From Marasmius tenuissimus (taxonomy: Eukaryota > Basidiomycota > Agaricomycetes > Agaricales > Marasmiaceae), in contig JAQOTA010000052.1 in assembly GCA_029532415.1 (NCBI GenBank), positions 62,001-126,000 on the forward strand: a DNA stretch of 64,000 bases. The letters are read 5' to 3'. A program made the position numbers and the translations under genes. A model generated the notes under the pieces. The model was not told the origin of the DNA. It did no database searches and saw nothing but the letters and a program-made list of their open reading frames with translations. How positions within the stretch are numbered: position 1 is the stretch's first letter; each line of letters opens with the position of its first letter. Shown here piece by piece: positions 49,340 to 61,147 of the stretch.

Positions 49340-51384
49340 CTATCTGCTGTCATATGTTATATATTCCTGAATAGATATGTAATAAACATTATTAATAAAC
49401 ATCATAAAACCAAGAAAAAGTATCGCGGAGAAGTGGGTGGCGGCAGGAGCAAAACACCTTGGAATTCTATTGGCAAGAGTTCGGGTGGTCGCGCTTCGTC
49501 CGCTTCGGCGGTACATCTGAAGCCAATGCAAGGAGGGACTGGACGTGTATTCAGATCGAGCCAATACCACAGTTCTAACAGCACGTACCGTCAATCTTGC
49601 TGAGGTCGCGAGGGTATTCTGCACGTCCTCCTCGTCAATTTCATCGTCGCTAACGTCTTCCTCGACCTTCCTCTTAGGGGACTTTGCACTGATTTCCTCG
49701 GACTTCACGGCGTAAATGGGCTGCAGGGAGGCGGGCTGTGACTCTAACTTGGGTGTTGTCTTGATCGTGTCTTAGGTGAAGGGATAGGCCCAGAAGACTC
49801 TACCTTCGCCCGCGTTTGTGAGGGCAAATCCTCATCCATTGCTGATGGCCGGGGCGTGAAAGCCTCTTCTTTTGGATAGGCGAGCGCGTCTTCATGAGAC
49901 ATCGGCGCTTGGGGTCCCTGCGGGGGAAGTCGAGGAGTGCCGACTTCAGGTTTGGGAACGTCCGTGGTGGACACGCGGATGGGAACTGGCGGTGGCCTCA
50001 TCTTTCCCGTGCACTTTGGCGTATCCACAGGGCGTATATAGAAGGAGCCAGCGTCCTTTTGGCGTCCGGCCTGGCACTTGGGTGCCTCTCCTGCTTGACG
50101 TTTTGAGGCAATGGCTGGGAGGTCTTTGTACCGCATCGTGAAGAATTGGATTGGGGTCGAGTGGTGGGTGATCTTTCCTGTATGACACGGGTGCCGTTCG
50201 GGGTTTCGCAAAGTGCATACGAGATGTCATGGATTGAGTCGGCGAAGGTTCCGGTTTAGGCAGCTTTGGTTTCTTCTCCTGGCTACTTTCTGCCTCATCG
50301 TCTGGAATCATAATAGGAGACGATACCCTGGGAGAGTGGTCTTTGTCTTTGTTATCTTCTTTGGAGGGTTTGGCTTGACGTCTTCCTCGTCGTCCGAAAT
50401 GAGAATAACCTCTGAGACCGAAATATCGATATCGCGCTTGATCTCTTCCGACTTCTCAACACTCCGCACCGCTATGGGTAGCTGTTTCATGTCCTCTTCT
50501 TCAGAATCGTCTTCAAGAACAATCGGGTCAGATGCTGACGTTCCAATCGAGGGCGCGATCCGCTCCGCGCGTAGGGCGTCTAGGTAAATGACGGTGATTA
50601 GATGGAACTTTCGACATAGCTAATGGCCTTCGTACCGATCGGGCGATAGTAGAACCGAAACTTGGCGACTGGAACTTCCGAAAGTAAAGTGACTCCAATC
50701 GCTGGACGCTCGCGAGCCGCTTCGGCTTTCCCAAAGCTAAGTTCTGAATGAGCATAGTTAAGTTCCAAGACAGGAATCGCGACTGACGTGGTATGGTGTT
50801 GGAGTCCCTTGACATCCTTCTCGTAGAATACCTGGTCTTGATGTCGTGCTTGTTGGATGTAGACTTCAGGCTCCTTGATTCTGACGCGAAATATCAAAAG
50901 CTCTATGTTACCAACGAGCGACGAGCTTGATGGACCTGCTTGACTTTCGTTGTCTTATAGACCAAAGTGTGAATTGACATGCATGACCTTATGAGCCGAA
51001 TCGTACCAGTTGTCTGTAGCTTAGCGAACTGGAAGGGAGCGACCCAGTCGGAAGAGGTCCTGAAACCTTTCTTGGATGTAGTGTCTGGCTTCTCCAAGTC
51101 AGGGGATATTGTCTTCGTGCCACAGTGCTTGCCGTCAATGACTACGAGCCCGTCAGTGGCAGTAGTTCTTCTAGAATCGCGCCAGTGAACTTGATAATTC
51201 TGCAAATGGTAGGTCAGGTAAGAAATTGAAATTTGCTCTTTGATGTACTTACTCGGCCAGCTTGTGATGGTATCCAGCAACACATAGTTTGTTTTTGCGG
51301 GGTCGACCAGTGGGCTTTGTATTCTTCCACAGGGTCTCCTTCAATCGTGACCCATGCAGTAAACTCGTTGCAAGACAGAACCAT
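49340..51384 (-). CDS. DUF7918 protein with SUMO-interaction-like motifs
   Basis: Member of the DUF7918 family, common in mushroom-forming fungi and without known function. The start at 51384 gives MVLSCNEFTAWVTIEGDPVE and CCWIPSQAGR, joining to NYQVHWRD and GLVVIDGKHCG, the family's beta-sandwich-like opening. The end of the domain is AKFRFYYRPI, joining DALRAERIAPS. After it lies an acidic, disordered tail that holds two stretches resembling SUMO-interaction motifs, DPIVLEDDSEEED (about 50495-50535) and EVILISDDEED (about 50370-50410). The distal 600 bases are proline-rich and contain a short acidic helix near 49630. Exon ends in the tail and the stop position (49340 as given) are uncertain; the DUF7918 core is well supported. 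Confidence 0.68.
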
Positions 51385-51556
51385 AGAATAGAGGATATCC
51401 GATGAGAGTGGAGGAAATAACTGATAGTGTGGAATGTTGTGGGTGGCAGTAATGGTTAACGGTGAAACTTCGGGTGAAACATGGTCAAGCTGGTCCTAAT
51501 TCGCGTTTCAAAATTCAAGTCAGGATCGTGCCTTTCTCACGGTCTGTCCTTTGAAC

Positions 51557-52739
51557 ATGCACCGTGTCCCTTGCTGCCTTGGAAGGCTTTCAACTCGTCC
51601 GTTCAACTACACAACTTCCGCAAAATCCGTTCGTTATGCAGGAGTAAGGTTACTGAACACGCAAAATGCTGACTTCGAGTCGAAATACGCCGAAAAGCTT
51701 AACCAGCGGGCCGAGGAGTGAGATGTCTACTTGTATGTGCCCGCTTTCCGGTAAACTGACAATAATGATGATTTTTTGCGACACAGAAAAGGTGTCTCCA
51801 TCACAGAACTCAAATCTGAAGTCAAGGAGAAGCTAGAAGAAGAGAAAGCACGCGTCCGGAATGCCAACAAGGCGGTTCTCGATGCCAGTAAGAAAGCGTC
51901 TGGTCAACAGGAGAAGAGAACAGAGGGAGAGGTCCCCACGAGTGCCAGGCAGGATAGCTCACCGGTCAAAGTGCGTAGACTGCTCTCTTATGGGTAGCAT
52001 GAGTGATGACCACTTGTCCCTTGTAAAGCCTTTGTCCTCAATATTGAATCTCTCCCGTATTGCTTCCCTGAATGCCTCACAAATTGGCGCTTTATGGACG
52101 GCATACCATGCTTCTCGCTCGGAAGGAACTGGACGTGGCTTCCTGTGCGCGTCCATACCCGTCGACATATACGAAAAGATGGCCAGAGTCGGTGCCAAGT
52201 ACCCTATGTTCGTACTTCCTCTTCCCCGTGCCCAACAACCCACGTTGGAGGACACTGGGAGCAAGGAGACGGAGTCGGCATATGAATTCTATTTTATGGA
52301 ATGGGCGTTCCACGAGCCGCCAGCCAGCCCTACAGCAACACCTGCCGACCTCTTCTCCAAGCCTTCCCCGCAATCAGGCCAAGATGCCAGTGGTATTCCG
52401 ATTTCAACCATCTTGTTCACTCCTCTCATAGAGTACAAGATGCGAAATTCATTCGCAACCCCATACCTCGTCCTCACACATTACACCGACCTCGCTAAAA
52501 CGCACGGAACTGTGCTCTTGCGGGGAGAAATCACACCGACATCCGCTGGGAACGGACACATGTTGTCCCAGGAAGACGCGCAAGTTCTCTCGATGGGCTT
52601 GCAGAAGTTCTACCTGTGGGACAACACAACTACCAACGGCGTGGAACACGACGGCGAGAAGATGTTAAAGGCTTTCCACGAAAACCCCGACAAGTTTGAC
52701 TGGCAGGAACTGCTGAAATATGGTACACAACACTTATAG
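51557..52739 (+). CDS. ATP11: Mitochondrial F1-ATPase assembly factor ATP11
   Basis: Chaperone that binds free beta subunits of the F1 ATP synthase in the mitochondrial matrix. The start at 51557 gives an arginine-rich presequence (MHRVPCCLGRLSTRPFNYTT), followed by FESKYAEKLNQRAEEKGVSI across the first intron (donor GTGAGA, acceptor CACAG). The second intron is removed near 51970-52027. The ATP11 domain proper runs to the end, with FLCASIPVDIYEKMARVG, FYFMEWAFHEPP, FTPLIEYKMRNSFATPYLVL and a final block near 52610 (VLSMGLQKFYLWDN). Length and layout are normal. It is head to head with the DUF7918 gene (172 bases apart). Confidence 0.92.
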
Positions 52740-52929
52740 ATTAGACATGCTACTGTACGCTATCCATACAGTTAATATACGTAGAAGATACATGGACATT
52801 GGCGAGCTGGTAGAGATAACGGGTCGACCAATTATCGGCGAGCATTTGATCCACCACTTCTCCCAACCCGTTTCTCAGTGGACAGAGCAGCCTGCTCAAT
52901 CTGCTCCTCTCTGTACACCGGCGCTGTGC

Positions 52930-55900
52930 TTAGGTTTCTAGAAAGAGGGTCAGGACGAAATGGACCTTTCTTGGTAACGTAGTGACACACCTCTTCTTCT
53001 TTGTCGTCCCTGTGGAACCTCTGTTTGGCATGATAACCATAGAATCATCCTCGAATTCCAGGTCTTCAAGTTTCAGACTATTCATCCCCTTGGCAAGATT
53101 CGAGACGCGGGATTGACCGGTGAGCAACCTTGACTGTTGACTACTCTCCCTCGGTCGAGTGGGTGATGGACTAGAGACTGAGTGCCTAGGAGCAGTTTTA
53201 GCTTTCGGGGTTGGCGCTGTGGGAGCCCAATCATCCTCGTCATCATCCCCCGATTCATCGTCGATGTGACCATCTTCTGACTCGTCATCCTCAGTTTGAT
53301 GGACACTGGTGGTCTCCTCTGTCTCTCCGTCGCTCGTCTCGGCTTCTTCATCATCCGAAGGAAGCATGGGAGGGTCCGGCACGAACTCTCGCACTTCCCG
53401 AACTTCCTGTGTCTTCCGAGGACCTTTCGCATGTTTCGACATAACCTCGTCGGGCCCAAAGTCGAACTCTTCTCCCGAACTCGACTCTTCGTCGTCTTCC
53501 TCTTGAATCTAGAAGTCATGAGAGCCTGGAGACATATATTAAACCCTAGATTACTCACAAGACTCATCTCCACATCATCCTCTTCTTCGGAGTCCTGATC
53601 ATCATCGCTCTCGAACTGTGGTTGTGGTTGTGGTCGCTTGACAGGACTGGCAAACAGCCCAGACTGATGAAGCATGTCGATCTTCGCATCAGTCTTGGAC
53701 TCGTTTTGTTCAACTTCCTTCATCAGACGCCTCGTATACATTCTCTGCATTTCTTGCATTCTTTCCTCCATTTCCCTCATCACCTCCTCACGGGTCTCAG
53801 CCTCGATCACAGCACATCGCATTTCAGATTCGAACAACTGGAAGGGACCATCAGCCCACAGATGAATACAACGAGATGGAACACGTACCTGCAGCCGTAG
53901 ATCCTCAATCTCATCAAACAAAGCATCCACTAATGGGTTGATCGGCGTATCGTCGTCGCCATCGTCGCCGTTTGCATCATCTGGTTCATCGACTGTACCC
54001 AAACGGTGAGCACAACAATGGGAGCATGGAATCATTCAACTCACCTTCCAGCACCTCCAGCACCTGTTCACTCATCTTCTTGCCGCTGCCGGGACCTCCT
54101 GTCGAGATGGTCACCTTACGCCTGAATGGTTTAGGAATGATGCCGGGGTCCTTGAGTATCATAGGGCCTAGCTGCTTGATGGTCTTCCCTTGTGGCTTAC
54201 CAGGGCCCACAACCGGTGCACGGTGCACAGGCGCGGGAGCTGGACTGATATAAATCTCTCTCGCCAAGGCAGAGAATTTCATAACATGCGAGTTCTCGTC
54301 GTAGCCTGTGTCGTAGGGATTGACGTTCACTATCATGACCTAAAAAGCGCGTTCTGTGAGGGGAGCAACAAAAAGCGTATGAACACTTACAGTCCTGCCA
54401 TCCCCGACAAAGTAATCCATCAACGCCTCTGTCAGCTTGCTGTGTCTGAAAGGAACTATAGCCAGTCCCTTCTTGACCTCCCTAGTGTCCATTCGCCCAT
54501 CGTCTCCCTCTTGAGAGAGGCTCATCGCAACCTTTCTTTGGTTCTGGCGCAGAACCTCCAGACATTGCCCTAACACCATCAGAGATTTGTTTATATTTCC
54601 TGCCTCTTTCAGTCTTTCACCAGTCGTGTGTGTGTGTTTGGTTCGTTCAGAACCAGCCAGGTCTACGAGAGTGAGCCGGGAAATCTGAATCGCAGTCGGA
54701 TCCTGAAGACCATCGACGGATAAGTACGGTAAATAGAGCTGAAGGGCATTATCTCTCACGTTTCTTTCCCCGCGGTGGCATCGCATAATCTTTAAGATAA
54801 CCATACCATGACTCCGACTACTTTCCCGGTTGGCCAGTGTCCCAAAGACTCGTCGATGAAGCTGTCCAAGCTTGACGAGAGCCTTAGCTTCCGCCGCGCT
54901 CGTCACACGGAACTGACGAAGTCCAGCAATATATTTGCCAGACACGGAGCCGTCTCCACCATCAGCCGAAGGGGAAGGCTTCAAAGGTAAAGCGGTTCTC
55001 GTCAAGACTAAAGACGCCGCACTTCCAGAACGGGGAATCTGGCTTTCTCCCTCGTGAGGTTGGTTTCTCACTGTTTCCAGCAAATCGTAAACTTTCTCGT
55101 TGTACACCTCCGCGTAAGAAAGCCATATGCTGTATTCGTGGTTTCGATCCAACTTAATGACCGTGCTGTCCGCGTCCATATCCATTAAGGAGTTCGACGT
55201 GGTCATTTGGGAACCCAAGACTTTGGCAACAGTGGGCTCGAGTAATGAGGGTGGAGGTAATGAATCGGTCGAGTCAGAAGGCTCAACGCCCTGCAAACGG
55301 ACAGGTCGGTACTGTTGCGTCGCACCGTTAGTAAAGCTACCTCTGTGATCGACAAACGTAAAGCGCACCTTGCCGTCTCCTTGCAGTCCCTCTATACTAT
55401 TGAACATCACATCTAGAGATCTCGGTAGAATTCCAGCACTGTCCTCCGTAGTTCCGCCCTGTACAGTGTACGTCTTTCCTGAATTCGTGACCCCATACGT
55501 GAAAATCAGGCCGTTTTGACCGCTCAGCGCATCACAGACAATGGGAAGAGTCGTCTTCTCGAAGAATTGGGACTGGGAGGTATTCGGTGGGAAGATGTGA
55601 GAGAATGTGTAGGTCGATGAAGGAGGGATCGTTGATGGCCTAAATCGCGAGTGATTTGCCTGGGGGTCCTGGGGGTCTGTCATGCGAACTGCTGTATCAG
55701 AGAGGTGGGTGAGATACGGAGAAGAGTCATCTTCATCGTCGTTTAGCCTGGGGCGAATACGCAAGTATGCCTAAAGGCCATTAGTACTGATCCCTGATCA
55801 CGCAAAAGCCGCTCACCATGATCGGTTCTCGTTCGCTCTCTGGCACCGGGGTGATCTTTGTGGCCTTGCGTAAGGTAGAAGTTGTCTTTGACGATGACTT

Positions 55901-56125
55901 AGTAGCTGGAGCATCTTGTTCAGGTGAGTTATTTCGTTGTGCCAAGGGCTTTCTGCCAACTGCCTTCTTCGTTACGGGGGCTGGTGCCGGCGTGGGCGAA
56001 GTTGTGGGCTGACTAGATGCAGCAGTCTTGGATCTGGTGGCCCTCGTAGTAGGAACCGGGACAGATGATGTCGTAGTTTTAGTCCTCGCTGAAGATCTTG
56101 TTGCAGCTCTCGGTAGGTTCGACAT
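52930..56125 (-). CDS. Kinesin-6 family motor (KIF20/KIF23-like)
   Basis: Microtubule plus-end motor of the kinesin-6 class, which acts in spindle midzone organisation and cytokinesis. The first exon (56125 to about 55818) is basic and serine/threonine-rich, then AYLRIRPRLNDDEDD opens the motor. The P-loop is FTYGVTNSGKTYTVQGG, with the kinesin-6 spelling; switch regions are SSRSHGMVILK and TLVDLAGSERTKHTHTTGER, followed by GNINKSLMVLGQCLEVLRQ. A long insertion between beta strands, typical for the class, lies near 55050-55330. The neck and stalk follow (ETREEVMREMEERMQEMQRM near 53770), with acidic and basic tail segments. The very 3' exon ending at 52930 is uncertain because an alternative splice near 52990 would change the last few residues. 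Confidence 0.9.
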
Positions 56126-57309
56126 GATTGTGGTCGTGATGGAGACAAAACGATGTCACACTCACGCTTTCCAACTCTCGTGTTCGACGCGTGTTAATCA
56201 CCTGATCGTGTCATCTTTCAGTTACAACGTCTCAAGCCTCAGCTTGAGCTCAGGCTCAATACGCAGCGGATGGACCTGACCAGGTTCCTTTGATCCCTCT
56301 CTAAAGCTTCTAAGAGCCCACCATGGCCACGATCTTTTTACCATTTCAAAATCTCAAGGGGAAAGTCGATGACATTACCCCGAGAGGTTATCGAAACAAT
56401 AATCCTCTGGCTCTACGAGCCTAGTATGATTCTTCCATAGTTCCGCAACGTAATCCAGGACGTTTCCTCAGTCTCCGCTCAATCACAATTTACTATTACC
56501 AGGTCGAGCATGTCTTGACCAGAGCTACGGTAAAACTTCCACAGCTTCCACGCCGGAGACCACGGTCGACCTTTCAACAGAAATCAACACGCTTTCGATA
56601 GCCGATAGCCTCGTGTTCGCCAAAATTTACAGAGACAGGGATGCTACATACATATGTACACTTTTTTTCAGTCAATCCGAAGCCGCTCAGTATACAACGT
56701 GTGCTTGTGGGTGGTAAACGAGAGAGGTGAAATAATTGCCGATGCCGATGCGTGGATTCTGGATTGCGATAGTAGATAAGTAAAATGTGTTCGTGCGGGG
56801 GTGGATATCGATGAGTAAGTCCATCATGCGTGTAGAGAGTCCGAAAGATGAGATATGGAAAGGAAAGTGAAGTTGTGTATATACAAGAAAGGGTATCCGT
56901 CTTGGATAAGGGGGGTATGCTAACTAAGTCCCTGGGTATCGCCCGTGTGGCGCATTTCCAGCAACATATGGGTGGTAGGGTAGGCGTTACAATGGGATGG
57001 TACATATAGGCAAAGGATGTTGGGGCATAGACCTATGGCTATTGTGCAAATTAGCTACAAGTACGACGCATAGAGAGAACGTAAGAGACTCACGACATGT
57101 TGATCATTTCGTGAGATCACATAAGGATGGGGCATAGAAGGACGTGATAATCGTCTCATGGGTCGTTAGTGATTATGCGGCTGGTAGTCGAGGTAACCGA
57201 GAATGCGTAGAGTAGCTGCACTCCGCCGATCAAGCACGAGTCAGCGTCAGGCAACTGGAGGCCAACATGCAACCTCACCTTGGACGGAGACTGGAAAGGG
57301 TGCGGGAAC
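56126..57309. other. Intergenic, kinesin-6 to RRM-like gene
   Basis: 1.2 kb. A minus-strand open frame of 143 codons (56574-57005) has no recognisable domain and is probably a 3' trailer of the RRM-like gene. No other coding evidence. Confidence 0.5.
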
Positions 57310-58899
57310 TTATCGCTTGTTGCCTGTGTACCATGACAAGTTTACGCTGCCTACGCCAGCAATGTAAACCTTGGCACGTAGCCGACAAACCTGTCTTGGT
57401 TTGAGAAACATCCCGGAAGGTAAGGGAGGGCCCAGAGCTCACCGTGTCTGCGACTTCCGCGCTCCGGAAATGCACGTGAAGATCACCATTCGGCATCCTC
57501 ACTATCTGATTGACCTCGCCAAAGCTCTGTCATGATAATGAGCACGGCGCGGTAATCAACAGCGGATTGGGGACCATACCTCGCACCACCGTTTCGCCCC
57601 CTCGAATTTGCGAACGTCATTGGAGGCAATCCCGCTGATGACGAGCTTTTTCTTTTTCTGGTTCCGCGAGCTCAACGATCCGAATGAAACGCGCGGAAGA
57701 GTGCCACCTTTGTTCGAAGCAGTGAACGCAACTTCGGGTCGTGCAGGTGCCGGTCTCAACGCCACCGTCGCCTGCTCGCGGCACTCCTCGCAGTGTGCGT
57801 CTTCGTCATCCTCGAGTGGATCTTCCGCAGGAAGGTTCGCTGAGCGGAGGGTACCACCTTTGGGAGCGAAGGGGGTCCTCATAGAATTTGCTTTTTGAGA
57901 GTTCACAGTACAAGAAACAGGATGGCTGGAGTTTTCCGAAGAAGCAGCATTCAAGAGATTTCCGTGGGAGCGGCGGCGTAAGCGAATAGAAGACACAAAT
58001 GTCTTTTGTACTTGAGGTTTGCATTGTGATGGTGGCGAAGGGTTGTCTTCAGTTGCGACGACAGTAGTGAGGGAATGTGACGTGGTCGCGGTGTTACTCG
58101 AGGACATGCTTGGTCGAGATGGGGCGCAAAGGGTTTCAGACTGGAGTACCGAAACTTGTGAGTTTGTGGGAGATGAGAATAAGCCCAAAACAGTTGGACG
58201 CCATTTTGAGGAAGGAGAAAGGTCAGGTATCGAGGTCGCAGTGGTTGTGGTATTGAGTGTAGATAGGCTCGATGACCTATTATGCTGTTGCTTTGGTGTA
58301 CTCTTTCCGGAGGGTGTTCCAAAGCCTAGAAACGACATTCGAGTTGACGAACGGGTGGTTGTGAATGATGAAGGGGATTGTCGAATGGGGGTCGAAGGTC
58401 GCATGGAAAGGTGGAGGTGTCGAAGGGTAGATGAAGGGGAACCTATAAAGTGGGATCTTCTTGAAGGGCTTGGAGTCGCGGGTAGTTGTACCTGGTTGCA
58501 AAAAAAAATCCGAAATTTCCAATGACCCGGGTGTCAGAAGCATATTTCATAACGAATGGAGCTTAAGTCGAGCTCACTCACCTCACCGAATTCTTCTCGA
58601 AACTGTGCGATTTCATCATCTTCGACGACCTCGTAACTATTCAATGTCACTGCCGATGCACAAGGACTGGGTTGGGGATTGGAATGTTGAGAAAGATCCG
58701 GATATGCCAAATACGGATTTAGACGTAGATTTCGATCTTCGGAGGGGTCTTCAGTATTGCAGCTTGAGCCAGCTGTCGAAGACCTTTGTTGATCTTGTAT
58801 CCACTTATCCAACATACTGGACCTCCTTCGACGTGGTTGAAGAAGGGGTCGTACGTTGAATGGGTCTTCTTCGGGGGTCGTGTAGGGTCGGTCGCTCAT
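57310..58899 (-). CDS. Disordered protein with C-terminal RRM-like domain
   Basis: I do not recognise an assigned family. The start at 58899 gives MSDRPYTTPEEDPFNVRPLL and is followed by an acidic segment (VVEDDEIAQFREEFGE), then an exon of serine/threonine-rich disorder (57556 upward, up to about 58503). The C-terminus is spliced from short exons into a compact domain: KKLVISGIASNDVRKFEGAK then RWCE joined to SFGEVNQIVRMPNGDLHVHF and RSAEVADT joined to VCRLRAKVYIAGVGSVNLSW. The pattern of beta-strand, helix around FGEV, two strands with MPNGDLHVHF, and a last helix and strand fits an RRM-like fold. The stop is at 57310. The domain is much better conserved-looking than the rest. Function (RNA or protein binding) is inference. 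Confidence 0.72.
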
Positions 58900-59797
58900 T
58901 TCTGAGAGCTAACGAGAAAGAGACATCAGCAATGGCATAAATAAGAAAAAGGAGAGGTCGTACGTGATGAGAGATCCTGTCGGAGAAAGTTGTAAGGTTC
59001 TCGGGGAGCTATATTGCGGTAACTTGGCCTGAGAAATGGAATCAAATACGGGGTCGTCTCTGCAAGTCGTAGAATAAGAAAAAATAATGCTCAGGGAAGG
59101 GGGGAGGGGCAGTTTCGGGCACGAGGACGGGGATTTAAGGAAATACCATGACGGGGGAGGGCAGGAAACGCGCTTCACCAGAGTTACTCAACGCGCTATG
59201 TCACGGTCAAAAATTTCCATATTTGCTAGTTCAACAATTTTTGCCTCGAGGCTACACGAGGCAAATCAAGTGACGTCCTCAATCATTCGGCTCTCTGAAC
59301 CAATTTGAGCCGTTGTTTTCGAAGCCTTTCTGCTGTAGTTTCGTTACACATAATTGATGTTGTCTGACAAAATCATGAATAGCTCGAGGAGGGCGCGAGG
59401 AGAATCAGGTAACACCGCGAAGCGTGGAAGACAGAATTGGGCAGAACCAATCTGATGTGTGTCGAGGCCCGATGACTGCTGTTGTATAAGATCTAGAACA
59501 CAGATAATGTACAAACGCAATACACGCAACTAATGCCCCGTGCAGGTCAACTTCTGCCCCCAACGAGGGCGTCCGGTTGTGACTGTAAGGTATGAAACTG
59601 GTGGCACTATTAACTGGCGCTTGTACGAAGCTCCGATGGACAAACAGCGAAAGTTGTATGCTGTACCTCCCATTGTCCAACTATGTGTTAGGAAGATCGG
59701 GTGACATTTATCGATGTGCCTCCTGTAGGACACGAGAGGAAGCAACGATATGAGGTTAATGTCTCGTCCAAGGAGGTCGAACCAACGAACCTTCACT
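58900..59797. other. Intergenic, RRM-like gene to NUBP2
   Basis: 898 bases between two minus-strand genes. Small open frames on both strands have no family resemblance. It should hold the RRM-like gene's promoter and the 3' end of NUBP2. Confidence 0.5.
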
Positions 59798-60809
59798 TTA
59801 AGAAGACGCTCGTTCGTTGGACAGTTCATTTCCAGCCGCTTCAATAGTTCCTTCAAGAGTTCCTTCAAGAGAACTAAACACCTTCGTCAGAATACCTGCA
59901 AATAACCTCGACGAGGGGGTGGCTCGATACGACCGGAGAAGCTTGAAGGATGGCCCCTCTTCTGCAGCGCTCACGTCCGAGGTCTCCATCGTATCTGAGC
60001 TGGTGCTGGCATCCAAGAGAGTGACCAACTCGGTATCGACCGGAAGGCTGCCAAGGAATGTCAACCCTTCCCGCTGAGCCATGGCTTCCCCACCTCCGGT
60101 AGAAAACACGTTGCTTACTTCCCCACAGCACGGACACACATAACCACTCATGTTCTCCACTAAGCCCAGGATAGGCAGATTGACTGCCCGAGCAAAAGAC
60201 AGGCATTTCATTGCGTCTGTCAGTGCTACAGCTTGTGGTGTGGTGACGATCACAGCGGAGAGCTTCGAGTGCACTGGTGCCAGGTGTTCAAGTAACGATA
60301 GATGTTCATCAGAGGTTCCTGTTAGAGCGCACTGAGTTCAGCTGACCTCCCACACAGCAGCAGTAAGAAACGAGGAAAACAGCATCAAAGAACTTGCCTG
60401 GGGGTGTGTCGATAACTAGGTAGTCAAGTTCTCCCCATCTCACATCGCTGAGAAACTGCCTGATCATCCCGTTCTTCTTCGGACCTCTCCAAACTACAGA
60501 ATCTTCTCTCTTCTTGAGCAAAAACCCGACGCTCATGCAAGCCAAGCGTGCCTCGCTACCATCCGCAAAGACTGGGACCCAACCGTCGCTACTTTGGTGA
60601 ACCGGGTGACCGTCTAAGCCCAGCATGCGAGGTATAGAGGGACCTGTGAGATCCACATCGAGGATGCCGACCCTGGCTGATGGCGAAGAACCATAGAGAC
60701 TGAGAGCGAGCTGAGTCGAAACGGAGGATTTCCCAACACCACCCTTGCCCGACAACACGATTATGATTTTCTTGATCGATCCGCAACGTCTGGCAACAGG
60801 TGTATCCAT
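59798..60809 (-). CDS. CFD1: Cytosolic Fe-S assembly P-loop ATPase NUBP2/CFD1
   Basis: Scaffold ATPase that, with Nbp35/NUBP1, assembles iron-sulfur clusters in the cytosol for delivery to apoproteins. The start at 60809 is [19 protein letters not shown], followed by the deviant Walker [20 protein letters not shown]. Other blocks: [31 protein letters not shown] and the bridging cysteine pair in YVCPCCGEV. The absence of an extended cysteine-rich N-terminus separates it from NBP35. The intron at 60319-60397 has a GC donor (GCAAGT); it is the only splicing that joins DTPPG to TSDEHLSLL. The C-terminal tail is short and ends at 59798. Confidence 0.94.
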
Positions 60810-61147
60810 CGAATCCTTCCACTGAGCTCAAGCTATGAAATGAGATTCAAGAAATGTAGAGTCTGAGGAGGAGGAAAGTAGAGTCGAGTCGAGGTAAATT
60901 TCCGATGGCCAAGTCATGGTAATGGTATTAGCAATCGATTTTTCTTTGCTTGCTAAACTCCTTCCGTCACCAAATAGCGGCAACTCCAACAGCCTCCACT
61001 GGGCTTCATACTATAGCCCTCACATTCCCGATGTTGTGCTTGCAATACTTGCACAATCTCCACCTCACATTGCTTTGTGTTACACACAGCAGGAACAAAT
61101 ATGCAACTACCCGGCCCAGAGAAGCTAATAATCTCACTACGTATGCC
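60810..61147. other. Intergenic, NUBP2 to RNase T2
   Basis: 338 bases between two minus-strand genes; the NUBP2 promoter and the RNase T2 3' end. No coding evidence. Confidence 0.55.

Noticed and set aside
56574..57005. 143-codon minus-strand open frame
   Set aside because: Composition is poor, there is no domain, and it lies where the trailer of the RRM-like gene is expected.
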